This document shows, piece by piece, positions 15,328 through 23,171 of a stretch of 41,855 nucleotides of DNA. This DNA is from an uncultured Saprospiraceae bacterium. GTDB taxonomy: Bacteria > Bacteroidota > Bacteroidia > Chitinophagales > Saprospiraceae. The stretch is taken from NCBI GenBank assembly GCA_905480605.1, contig CAJQRD010000074.1, forward strand, positions 1 to 41,855, written 5' to 3'. The translations under genes were made by a program, and so were the position numbers. How positions within the stretch are numbered: position 1 is the stretch's first letter; every line of letters starts with the position of its first letter. The notes beneath the pieces were generated by a model. That model was not told the DNA's origin. It did no database searches and saw only the letters and a program-made list of their open reading frames with translations.

Positions 15328-16178
15328 AAATTTTAAAAAGTGTTTCAGGAATTCGAAAAGCTTTGGCTGAGGAAATCAAAGCTGGAAAGACGATTGGTTT
15401 TATTCCAACAATGGGAGCTTTGCATATGGGGCACATGTCACTTATTCAAAAGTCAGTAAAGGAAAATGATATTACGGTAACGAGTGTGTTCGTCAATCCA
15501 ACACAGTTTAATCAAAAAGAAGATTTGGATAAGTATCCAAGAAACCTTAAAGCAGATGCTAAACTATTAAAGCAGTTTGGTTGTGATTATATATTTGCTC
15601 CTGGTGTTGCTCAGATTTATCCGAAAAAAATTGACACTACTGTTAAGTTGGATATTGACCACTTGACACAGAGTATGGAAGGGCCAAATCGACCTGGGCA
15701 TTTTGTTGGTGTCGTACAAGTGGTTAAACGATTGTTGGATATATTGGAGCCCAACAAGTTGTATATGGGGCAAAAAGATTTTCAGCAATTTAGTATCATC
15801 GATTATATGCTGAAGAAACTAAAAATGAAGACGAAACTCCGTGTTTGTCCTATCATAAGAGAAGAAGATGGCCTGGCTATGAGTTCTCGAAATGTCAGAT
15901 TGGCTAAAAAACACAGACCATTGTGTACTGTAATATATAAGACACTGATATTTACAAAGGAAAACCTAGGTAAAAAAACCACAAAATATCTTGAGAAAAA
16001 GGCCATGGAAAGATTGGCAGAAAGACCATTCAACCCAGAATATTTTGAAATAGTTGATGGTAAAACGATGGAAAAAATCAAAAATCCTGACAACCATAAG
16101 CTGATTGTGGCTTGTACCGCTGTCTGGGCAGGAAAAGTCAGGTTGATCGATAATATGATTCTTAAAGGAAAAGTGTAG
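15324..16178 (+). CDS. panC: Pantoate--beta-alanine ligase
   Basis: PanC joins pantoate and beta-alanine with ATP to make pantothenate for coenzyme A. At 284 aa it has normal length. The nucleotidyl-transferase motifs are present: IPTMGALHMGHMSL (HIGH-type), FVNPTQF, GQKDFQQF and AMSSRNVRL (KMSKS-like). The start ATG overlaps the GH113-like stop by 4 bases. In many Bacteroidota panC is followed by panD and a YbhN-type gene. Here the YbhN-type gene is present, but panD is reduced to a 41-codon remnant at 16221-16346. The beta-alanine supply must therefore come from elsewhere. Confidence 0.96.
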   Translation: MKILKSVSGIRKALAEEIKAGKTIGFIPTMGALHMGHMSLIQKSVKENDITVTSVFVNPTQFNQKEDLDKYPRNLKADAKLLKQFGCDYIFAPGVAQIYPKKIDTTVKLDIDHLTQSMEGPNRPGHFVGVVQVVKRLLDILEPNKLYMGQKDFQQFSIIDYMLKKLKMKTKLRVCPIIREEDGLAMSSRNVRLAKKHRPLCTVIYKTLIFTKENLGKKTTKYLEKKAMERLAERPFNPEYFEIVDGKTMEKIKNPDNHKLIVACTAVWAGKVRLIDNMILKGKV

Positions 16179-16183
16179 TATTA

Positions 16184-16215
16184 ATTGAATTTGTAGTGCC
16201 ACTTATCTAAATTTG
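16184..16215 (+). promoter_or_regulatory. Promoter ahead of the panD remnant and YbhN-like gene
   Basis: ATTG (16184-16187), a 20-nt spacer and TAAATTTG (16208-16215) form a good -33/-7 pair. Initiation would fall near 16221, on the first codon of the panD remnant. The transcript would thus mainly provide a ~125-nt leader for the YbhN-like gene. Confidence 0.5.
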
Positions 16216-16220
16216 CGACC

Positions 16221-16346
16221 ATGTTTTTAAAAACACACAATTCAAAAATTTATATAGTTTGTATAACACAAGCTAATTTGACTGCAGAGGTGAAAGACTT
16301 TGAGTTAATGCATGATTTTTTTGTGGAAATCAATCAACTAGATTAA
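16221..16346 (+). pseudogene. panD: Decayed aspartate 1-decarboxylase (panD) remnant
   Basis: A 41-codon frame lies exactly where panD is expected, between panC and the YbhN-type gene. It reads FLKTHNSKIYIVCITQANL, resembling PanD's N-terminus (K.SKIHRV.IT.ANLNY), and then VKDFELMHDFF, resembling the following ID.DLM.AA segment. The Gly-Ser pair that self-cleaves to form the pyruvoyl group is absent, about 3 residues shorter than expected there. The frame stops after 41 codons versus ~115-130 in intact PanD. The protein could not be a working pyruvoyl decarboxylase. The homology is by eye and moderately certain; the position supports it. Confidence 0.6.
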
Positions 16347-16347
16347 C

Positions 16348-17388
16348 TTGAACGAAAACCTCAAATCCTTCTTAAAGTTTTTACTTTTCCTGTCTATCGG
16401 GTTGGGAATATTGTATTTGCTATTTGACAATATGAATGATACGCATCTTGCAGAATGTGCCGAAAATGGCATTCCAGAAAGTGAGTGTTCTCTAGTTGAT
16501 AAACTGATTGAAAACTTTAAGTCAGTTAAAGTATTTTGGATAATTGTGATTTGTGTTATTTTTATGATTAGCAATATTTTAAGAGCACTAAGGTGGAATC
16601 AACTTTTAGAACCACTTGGCTACAAGCCAAAATTATTTAATGGAGTTGGTAGTATCATGCTAGGATATTTAACTAACATGGCTATTCCAAGAATAGGAGA
16701 GATTGTACGAGCAGGAAGCTTGGCCAAATATGAAAATATTCCTACAGAAAAAATATTCGGAACCATCGTGGTAGACCGAATTCTAGACGTCATTTCTTTG
16801 TTATTAATTATTGGATTGGCATTTCTTTTTTCATATGAGCATGTTGGTGGTTATATTTCTGAAAACGCTAACATTTCTGGATATACGTTACTTATTGGAT
16901 TTGTAGTATTGGTGGTTTTAGGATTGGTTTCATTATGGTTAGTCAAAAAATTGATATTAGATTCAACAAGTGAAAAACCATTTGTACAAAAAATAAAAAA
17001 ATTAATATTAGGATTTAGGGATGGTTTGTTAGCTGCCTTAAAAGTTAAAAATTTAACGTTGTTGATTTTTAATTCAATTGGAATTTGGTTGATGTACTAT
17101 TTGATGATGTACCTTTGCTTTTTTGCCTATGAACCCACTAGTCATCTTGGCCCTGTAGCCGCTTTGGTTGCTTTCGTTTTTGGTAGCCTAGGAATGGTAA
17201 TTCCGTCTCCTGGGGGTATGGGAAGTTATCAATACTTGGTTGGTGGGGCTTTGGAAATTTATAATATAAGTAAGATTGATGCCTTTTCATTTGCAAATAT
17301 TATTTTCTTTACTATTCAGATATTCTGCAACATTGCATTTGGTATTTTCTTCTACTTGGCGATGCCTTTCTATAATAAGAAGAGATAG
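16348..17388 (+). CDS. YbhN/UPF0104-type flippase-like integral membrane protein
   Basis: 346-aa polytopic membrane protein of the lysylphosphatidylglycerol synthetase TM region family (PF03706). Hydrophobic helices occur throughout. The family motifs are present: NILRALRWNQLLEPLGY after the second helix, MAIPRIGEIVRAGSLAKYE, GTIVVDRILDVISL and IPSPGGMGSYQYLVGGAL. It is probably involved in lipid or polyprenyl-glycolipid handling. The start is TTG at 16348, one base after the stop of the panD remnant; the next ATG would remove the first helix. It ends at an intrinsic terminator. The family is clear, the substrate unknown. Confidence 0.85.
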   Translation: MNENLKSFLKFLLFLSIGLGILYLLFDNMNDTHLAECAENGIPESECSLVDKLIENFKSVKVFWIIVICVIFMISNILRALRWNQLLEPLGYKPKLFNGVGSIMLGYLTNMAIPRIGEIVRAGSLAKYENIPTEKIFGTIVVDRILDVISLLLIIGLAFLFSYEHVGGYISENANISGYTLLIGFVVLVVLGLVSLWLVKKLILDSTSEKPFVQKIKKLILGFRDGLLAALKVKNLTLLIFNSIGIWLMYYLMMYLCFFAYEPTSHLGPVAALVAFVFGSLGMVIPSPGGMGSYQYLVGGALEIYNISKIDAFSFANIIFFTIQIFCNIAFGIFFYLAMPFYNKKR

Positions 17389-17391
17389 TGA

Positions 17392-17414
17392 CTTGACAAC
17401 AATGTCAAGTTTTT
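17392..17414 (+). terminator. Intrinsic terminator after the YbhN-like gene
   Basis: A 7-bp perfect stem CTTGACA/TGTCAAG (17392-17398 with 17403-17409) with a 4-nt loop is followed by TTTTT, 4 bases past the stop codon. Confidence 0.7.
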
Positions 17415-17527
17415 AGTCGAAAGGTGAAAGACACATGCGAAGGAATTGTTTGGTCATTGCCATTTGCATGGTTTTCAACTTAACGCAATTTATATTAAGT
17501 CATTATGTATGGTATTGTTTCATTATT

Positions 17528-17559
17528 GTCATTAGGTCATTAGGTCATTAAGTCATTGT
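17528..17559. repeat. Four tandem copies of an 8-bp GTCATTAG-like unit
   Basis: Units at 17528, 17536, 17544 and 17552 read GTCATTAG, GTCATTAG, GTCATTAA and GTCATTGT. The surrounding 200 bases are rich in related words, including two TTGACATTG copies separated by AATAA. There is no coding potential. It may be a simple-sequence patch or a set of binding sites. Confidence 0.75.
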
Positions 17560-17666
17560 TGACATTGAATAATTGACATTGCAATACCGAATTCATTCAA
17601 AAAATTTGAAACATTGACTTCATTGGTATATATTCGACTCTCAAACTATCAAGTCAAAATAATAAC

Positions 17667-18719
17667 ATGAAAACAATCAAAGGACCTGCAATATTTTTAG
17701 CACAATTTATGGGCGATGAGGCACCATTCAATAGTTTAGATAATATTTGTAAATGGGTGTCGGACTTAGGATACAAAGGCATTCAAATTCCAACTTGGGA
17801 GACTAGGTTAATTGACTTAAGCAAAGCTGCAGAAAGCAAAACATATTGCGATGAACTGAAAGGTAAGATTGCATCTTATGGATTGGAAATAACAGAGTTG
17901 TCTACACATCTTCAAGGACAATTGGTGGCTGTCAATCCAGCTTATGATGAAATGTTTGATGCATTTGCTCCCGACGAAGTAAAGGGCAATCCTCATCAAA
18001 GGAAAATTTGGGCAACCAATCAATTAATGATGGCGGCAAAAACTTCGAAAAATTTAGGCTTAAAATCTCATGCGACTTTCTCAGGTGCGTTGGCCTGGCC
18101 TTATGTTTATCCATGGCCACAAAGACCTGACGGTTTGATAGAAACAGCCTTCCAAGAGTTGGCAAACCGATGGAAGCCTATTCTTGACGAGTTTGATGAA
18201 AATGGAGTAGATCTTTGTTATGAAATCCATCCAGGTGAAGACCTTCATGATGGTGTTAGTTATGAAATGTTTTTAGATAAAGTAAACAATCATAAACGGG
18301 CCTGTCTATTGTATGATCCAAGTCATTTTGTATTGCAACAATTGGATTATATTCAGTTTATAGATTTTTATCACGAACGCATTAAAGCATTCCATGTTAA
18401 AGATGCAGAATTTAATCCAACAGGCAAGCAAGGTGTATATGGTGGATATCAATCATGGGCAAACCGTGCAGGAAGGTTTAGATCGTTGGGTGATGGTGAA
18501 ATTGATTTCCAAACTATCTTTACTAAGTTATCAGAATATGGTTTTGACGGATGGGCAGTGATGGAATGGGAATGTTGTGTAAAGTCACCTCAACAAGGCG
18601 CTGAAGAAGGTGCTCCTTTTATTGCAGATCATATCATTCAAGTTACGGATAAAGCCTTCGATGATTTTGCAGGCGGGGAGATTGACAGATCATTAATCAA
18701 CAGATCTTTAGGAATTTAA
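17667..18719 (+). CDS. Cytosolic sugar phosphate isomerase/epimerase-like TIM barrel
   Basis: 350 aa, xylose-isomerase-like AP endonuclease-2 fold. Metal-site residues can be seen at the usual strand ends: CYEIHPGE (Glu), LLYDPSHF (Asp, His), IKAFHVKDAEF (His, Asp) and AVMEWECC (Glu). There is no signal peptide, unlike the second isomerase at 22.1 kb. The next gene, a TonB receptor, starts one base after the stop codon. The cluster therefore probably takes up and rearranges a carbohydrate or sugar-acid derivative. The exact substrate is unknown. The ATG at 17667 matches the family N-terminus. Confidence 0.85.
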   Translation: MKTIKGPAIFLAQFMGDEAPFNSLDNICKWVSDLGYKGIQIPTWETRLIDLSKAAESKTYCDELKGKIASYGLEITELSTHLQGQLVAVNPAYDEMFDAFAPDEVKGNPHQRKIWATNQLMMAAKTSKNLGLKSHATFSGALAWPYVYPWPQRPDGLIETAFQELANRWKPILDEFDENGVDLCYEIHPGEDLHDGVSYEMFLDKVNNHKRACLLYDPSHFVLQQLDYIQFIDFYHERIKAFHVKDAEFNPTGKQGVYGGYQSWANRAGRFRSLGDGEIDFQTIFTKLSEYGFDGWAVMEWECCVKSPQQGAEEGAPFIADHIIQVTDKAFDDFAGGEIDRSLINRSLGI

Positions 18720-18720
18720 T

Positions 18721-20709
18721 ATGAATATAACCAAAAGTCTTGTTTGGTTGGTTTTTCTTTTTTCTTTTGTAAATGTATCAGCTCAAGAAAATGCGGAATT
18801 AGATTCTATTGTTGAAGCTTTTGAAATAAAAGTCGAACCTATAGAATTGATCCATCATCCTATTCAAAAACACTTTTCATTTAGTCAAAACAAACTGGAA
18901 ATTAATCAGTCAAGTAGAGAGTTGGCTGCTACGTTTGATGATCCTTCAAGAGTCTTGTATAGACATACAGGAATCTCAATAGCGAATGATCAAAACAACA
19001 GTATTGTTTATCGTGGCTTGCCTTCTGAATTTGTAAAATGGTCAATTGATGGCGCAGAAATTATCAACCCCAATCACTTGAGTAATGCCGGGCGCTTATC
19101 CGATCAAAGTAGTCCAAGTGCTGGTGGTGTTTTGGCGATCCCCTTTGAAGTGGTTAACAAATTCAGTTTTTATGGAAATGCTTATGGCCCTGAACAAATA
19201 AACTCAGTGTCTGCTGTTTCGGATTTTAACTTTGATATTGATGGGAATAATTTTTTTAAAGTTGGATTATTGGGAATGGAGGCAGGCTTTCAAACAAAAG
19301 GTAAGGTTAAAGTAAAAGGCAATTTTCGATATTCAACAGTAGGTTTATTGTCTGATTTTGGAGTTAATTTCGATGGGGAATCTATCAAATTTTATGATGG
19401 ATTTGTAAAGGCAGATATTACTGATAAAATATCATTTGTAGGTGTAGCAGGTAACAGTACAAATTTTCATGAATCACTGACCAATATTGAAGATGCTACA
19501 CAATTAAAAGACTTGCAAGAGATAGATTTTGAATCTAAGTTTTTTATCGCTGGGATAAAATACAAAGGTGAAAAGTATAATCACTCTTTTTTTGTATCAC
19601 AGCGAAACAGCAACAGAACATCACGACTTGATGAATCCTTATTCCAATCTCCTGAAATTTCATCGTTCGAATCATTTTCAAGAAATATTGAAAAGTATTC
19701 TTACAATGGATATCGAAAATTAAAAATGGGTGAAGGAGATCTAAATGTTGGTATGCAGTTTTTATTGTTTTATTCTGAGCTTGCTTCGGAAAATTTTGAA
19801 AGTTTAAATGAGAATAATGGAAATGTCAAAGTATATGCAAATTATAAGTACTTAACCAACTTAGGCGATGTAAACTTTAAAATTGAACCAGGTCTTGCGA
19901 TTGTTCATATTGATAACTTTAATTTCAATCCTTCATTGTTTGCTCAAATATCATACGATAAATTTTTGCTTGATTTTAATTATGCATGTAAGAATGTCCA
20001 AAAGGAATTTAATCAAATTGGTGGGATTTCACGTGACTCAGATTTAGTAGAATCTTATTCTATCTCATTGAAGTATCAATTGCCAAAGCAAAAATTTTCT
20101 ATAAATACAAGAATGTTTTACTTGAAAACACAAACACTCAATTACCTTTTACAATCAATATTGAATGGTACAAATAAGTTGGGTGAAGGTTATGATTTTA
20201 ACGATTTATCATTAAGAGATGAATCTCAAATTGATTCTAAAGGTATTGAGTTAATGATAGATAAATCATGGAGTGGTGGATGGTATGCACATGCAAATGC
20301 AACTTTTTTTGATGCACAGTATTCAAATCTAACCTTCAGCAATATTGAGGTTAACACCAATGAGAACTTTAAAAGCATCTATAACTTTGTGTTCACAAAA
20401 GAATTTTATTCCAAGCGTAATAATAAATGGGTTGTAAATCTTGCTTATCACCAGCGTGGTGGTGCATATCAAAATACATATGATTGGATAGAAGGAACTT
20501 TTGTGGAAAGAAGGCTGTCTGCGTATTATCGTATTGACGCAAGATTTCAATACAATTGGAATAGCAAAAATACATTGACCTTAGACATCCAAAACCTGAC
20601 AAATAATCTGAATGATGCGTATTACTTTTATGATGCTTATTTAAATAAAGAAGTTCTTCAAAAACAATTGGGTACGATACCTATTTTGAGTTATAAACGC
20701 GTCTTTTAA
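18721..20709 (+). CDS. TonB-dependent outer-membrane receptor
   Basis: 662 aa with a signal peptide (LVWLVFLFSFVNVSAQ). A plug domain follows at about residues 60-160, with DPSRVLYRHTGISIANDQNN and IVYRGLPSEFVKWSIDGAEI in the order seen in TonB plugs. A ~450-residue beta-barrel ends in YKRVF with the usual terminal aromatic. It lacks the carboxypeptidase-like N-terminal extension of SusC proteins, and no SusD gene is adjacent, so it is not a SusCD unit. It is packed between an isomerase (1-base gap) and a TPR-esterase (1-base gap). Together they suggest uptake and hydrolysis of an ester-linked compound or siderophore. Confidence 0.82.
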   Translation: MNITKSLVWLVFLFSFVNVSAQENAELDSIVEAFEIKVEPIELIHHPIQKHFSFSQNKLEINQSSRELAATFDDPSRVLYRHTGISIANDQNNSIVYRGLPSEFVKWSIDGAEIINPNHLSNAGRLSDQSSPSAGGVLAIPFEVVNKFSFYGNAYGPEQINSVSAVSDFNFDIDGNNFFKVGLLGMEAGFQTKGKVKVKGNFRYSTVGLLSDFGVNFDGESIKFYDGFVKADITDKISFVGVAGNSTNFHESLTNIEDATQLKDLQEIDFESKFFIAGIKYKGEKYNHSFFVSQRNSNRTSRLDESLFQSPEISSFESFSRNIEKYSYNGYRKLKMGEGDLNVGMQFLLFYSELASENFESLNENNGNVKVYANYKYLTNLGDVNFKIEPGLAIVHIDNFNFNPSLFAQISYDKFLLDFNYACKNVQKEFNQIGGISRDSDLVESYSISLKYQLPKQKFSINTRMFYLKTQTLNYLLQSILNGTNKLGEGYDFNDLSLRDESQIDSKGIELMIDKSWSGGWYAHANATFFDAQYSNLTFSNIEVNTNENFKSIYNFVFTKEFYSKRNNKWVVNLAYHQRGGAYQNTYDWIEGTFVERRLSAYYRIDARFQYNWNSKNTLTLDIQNLTNNLNDAYYFYDAYLNKEVLQKQLGTIPILSYKRVF

Positions 20710-20710
20710 A

Positions 20711-21958
20711 ATGATAATTGCTATGATTAAATACTTACAACTTACGGTTATATTAGCAATGTGTTTGTGTCAAATTAAAAGTGCTGCTCAATCAACATAC
20801 TTGACAGAGATAGGCAAGCATGACAGTTTGTATTCAAATGTATTAAATGAAAACAAAGATTTCTGGGTGCAATATCCTGAGTTTTTCAATCCTGAACTCA
20901 AATATCCCGTAGTTTTTATTTTGGATGGAGGGAGAGATCTGCCCACAGTTGTGAATACGCACAAGTATTATAGCGGCGGTTTTTTTCCTGAGATGATAAT
21001 GATTGGTATCTCAAATGCTGAGAACCGAACTAGAGATTTAACAACGTCAAAAGTTACGAATCGGAGAGGCAGACCTTTTCGCGGCGAAAGCGGTGGAGCA
21101 GAGGCTTTTATGGAATTTTTAAAGTCGGAATTGATTCCATATGTTGAACAAAATTTCCCCGTAACAAATTACAGAACACTGATAGGCCATTCTTATGGGG
21201 GACAATTTGCAATCAACGCATTGTTAAATCATACAGAAGTCTTTCATAATTACTTGGCAATTGATCCAAGTTTGGATTGGGACAATCAAAAGTTGTTAAA
21301 AAAAGCCAAGCAAATATTAGCAGAAAAACGATTTGATGGACGTTCTCTGTTTATGTCTTTGGGTGGGCAGTTACATATGCAAAACAATCAAATTACAATT
21401 GAAAATGTAATGCAAGATACTTCTGAGTATACATTGTTTTCTCGCTCAAATATTGAGTTGTCTCAACTTATCGAAAGCAACAATTCAAATGGACTAAAAT
21501 CAACTTGGCGATTTTATAAAGATGATTTACATGGCACAGTTTCATTGCCATCCATAATTGATGGTCTTAAATATTTCTTTACCTGGTATCCCATCGAAGG
21601 AACAGACAAGTTTAATGATCCAGCAACACCGATTCAAGTTTTGGTGGACTTGGTAAAATCGCGTGCCAGGAAATTAGAAAGTAACTTTGGCTATGTGACA
21701 CCACCTTTTGATGAATCACTTTTTAATATGTTGGGTTTTATGAATATGGACATGGGAAACCCAGAGAAGTCATTGACATTTTTCAATATGGCGATTAAAT
21801 ACTACCCTAATAGTGCTAGTGCATATGATTCAGTCGCGGATTATTATATAGCTGAAAAAAATTATCAAGAGGCTTTGAAAAATGTCAAAAAAGCATATCA
21901 AATAAGTGGATCTGAGTTTCATCAAAAGCGCATTGATATAGTTAAAGCTATGAAGTAG
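20711..21958 (+). CDS. Exported alpha/beta-hydrolase esterase (Fes/IroE/feruloyl-esterase-like) with C-terminal TPR
   Basis: 415 aa with a signal peptide (LQLTVILAMCLCQIKSAAQ). The PF00756-type esterase domain has nucleophile motif IGHSYGGQ, a likely acid in AIDPSLDWDN and a catalytic His in DDLHGTVSLP. About 330-415 form two TPR-like helical repeats (LFNMLGFMNMDMGNPEKSL, then SVADYYIAEKNYQEALK). ATG 20711 is one base from the TonB receptor stop; ATG 20723 is an alternative that gives a tighter signal peptide. The family contains enterobactin-type siderophore esterases and acyl-sugar esterases, and both fit a neighbouring TonB receptor. Confidence 0.8.
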   Translation: MIIAMIKYLQLTVILAMCLCQIKSAAQSTYLTEIGKHDSLYSNVLNENKDFWVQYPEFFNPELKYPVVFILDGGRDLPTVVNTHKYYSGGFFPEMIMIGISNAENRTRDLTTSKVTNRRGRPFRGESGGAEAFMEFLKSELIPYVEQNFPVTNYRTLIGHSYGGQFAINALLNHTEVFHNYLAIDPSLDWDNQKLLKKAKQILAEKRFDGRSLFMSLGGQLHMQNNQITIENVMQDTSEYTLFSRSNIELSQLIESNNSNGLKSTWRFYKDDLHGTVSLPSIIDGLKYFFTWYPIEGTDKFNDPATPIQVLVDLVKSRARKLESNFGYVTPPFDESLFNMLGFMNMDMGNPEKSLTFFNMAIKYYPNSASAYDSVADYYIAEKNYQEALKNVKKAYQISGSEFHQKRIDIVKAMK

Positions 21959-22096
21959 AGATATGTAATAAGATGATGATTAAACTTAAACTTCATACTT
22001 AGATTTGAACTTGATGATTAAATTTGAAGCTTAAACTTGAACTTCATAGTATTGATTCCACACATTTTATTAAATTTAGGGAAATAAACGACTAAC

Positions 22097-23011
22097 ATGA
22101 AGCGCAGGGAATTTGTTAACTCTACTGTCCTGGCAACAGGATCTCTTTTTTTATTAAAGTGTAAAGCCGAAAATGCTGCGAAAGCTGCTGCAGAAATTGG
22201 AGGTAAAACAGGACAAACATTGGGAAAGATTGGTATACAATTATGGTCAGTACGTAATGCAATGGAAGAAAACCCAATTGAAACATTAAAGACTTTGGCT
22301 GCAATAGGTTTTACAGATATTGAGTGTACAGGATATAATGAAGGTAAAATGTACAACATGTTGCCTTCTGAGTTTAAAAAGGTATTGGTAGATCTTGGAT
22401 TGACAATGCAAAGTTGCCATGTCAAAACGGGAACCGAAAATCCGAAACAGTCACGTACTATGACAAATGATTGGGAAGGGTTTTGCAATGACAATGTCGA
22501 AGTAGGTGCTAAATCAGTCGTTTGTGGATATTTTCATGAAGGTGAACGTAAAACAATAGATGATTATAAAAAACACGCTGAGTTGTTTAACAAATGTGGG
22601 GAAGTTGCTAAGGAATATGGGTTAACTTTTGCTCACCATAACCATGATTTTGAATTTTTCGAACTAGAAGGGCAAGTGCCTTATGACATACTATTAAACG
22701 AAACAGATCCTAGTGTTGTAAGTTTTGAATTGGATCATTACTGGACCACTAAAGCTGGCGTGAGTTCTTTGGATTATATCAATAAGCACCCAGGACGTTT
22801 TCCTATTTGGCACATCAAAGACATGGATGATACAAAAGAGCAGTTTTTTACAGAGGTTGGTTCTGGTATTATTGATTATGCTGCAATCTTCAATGCACAA
22901 AAAAAATCAGGACTTAAGTACTTCTATGTTGAGCAAGATGAATTCAAAAATTACGAGCCACTGGAAAGTGTGAAAGTAAGTTATGATTACTTGAAGAAGA
23001 TGATGTATTAA
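22097..23011 (+). CDS. Exported sugar phosphate isomerase/epimerase-like TIM barrel
   Basis: 304 aa. The N-terminus begins MKRREFVNST, with twin arginines and a hydrophobic stretch ending LLKC, so it may be a Tat substrate and/or a lipoprotein. The xylose-isomerase-like barrel shows GIQLWSVRNAM at strand 1, FAHHNHDFEF, VSFELDHYW (Glu, Asp), PIWHIKDMDD (His, Asp) and YFYVEQDEF (Glu). Such exported members are common in Bacteroidota glycan-degradation loci. It follows the TPR-esterase on the same strand after a 138-base repetitive spacer (21959-22096, several near-copies of CTTAAACTT / AACTTCATA). It may belong to the same functional cluster. Confidence 0.85.
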   Translation: MKRREFVNSTVLATGSLFLLKCKAENAAKAAAEIGGKTGQTLGKIGIQLWSVRNAMEENPIETLKTLAAIGFTDIECTGYNEGKMYNMLPSEFKKVLVDLGLTMQSCHVKTGTENPKQSRTMTNDWEGFCNDNVEVGAKSVVCGYFHEGERKTIDDYKKHAELFNKCGEVAKEYGLTFAHHNHDFEFFELEGQVPYDILLNETDPSVVSFELDHYWTTKAGVSSLDYINKHPGRFPIWHIKDMDDTKEQFFTEVGSGIIDYAAIFNAQKKSGLKYFYVEQDEFKNYEPLESVKVSYDYLKKMMY

Positions 23012-23171
23012 TTTTTTACGCTTATTTATTTTCATATTAGTTGCACTCGATTAATTGATTGCAATTGTTGTTGATTTAGAGATAAATTTTAATGATCTTA
23101 TAAATAGTATTATTACAACTTTTCAAAGTCAATTATGAGAATATCATCTTTAATCTAATCATACAAACTTT

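Noticed and set aside
17528-17559. CRISPR array
   Set aside because: Units are 8 bp and contiguous, without spacers; no cas genes are present.
18721-20709. SusC-type receptor of a polysaccharide utilisation locus
   Set aside because: No carboxypeptidase-like N-terminal domain, only 662 aa, and no SusD-type gene beside it.
22018-22494. 158-codon frame antisense to the exported isomerase
   Set aside because: It lies wholly opposite a clear enzyme gene and its translation has no domain features.
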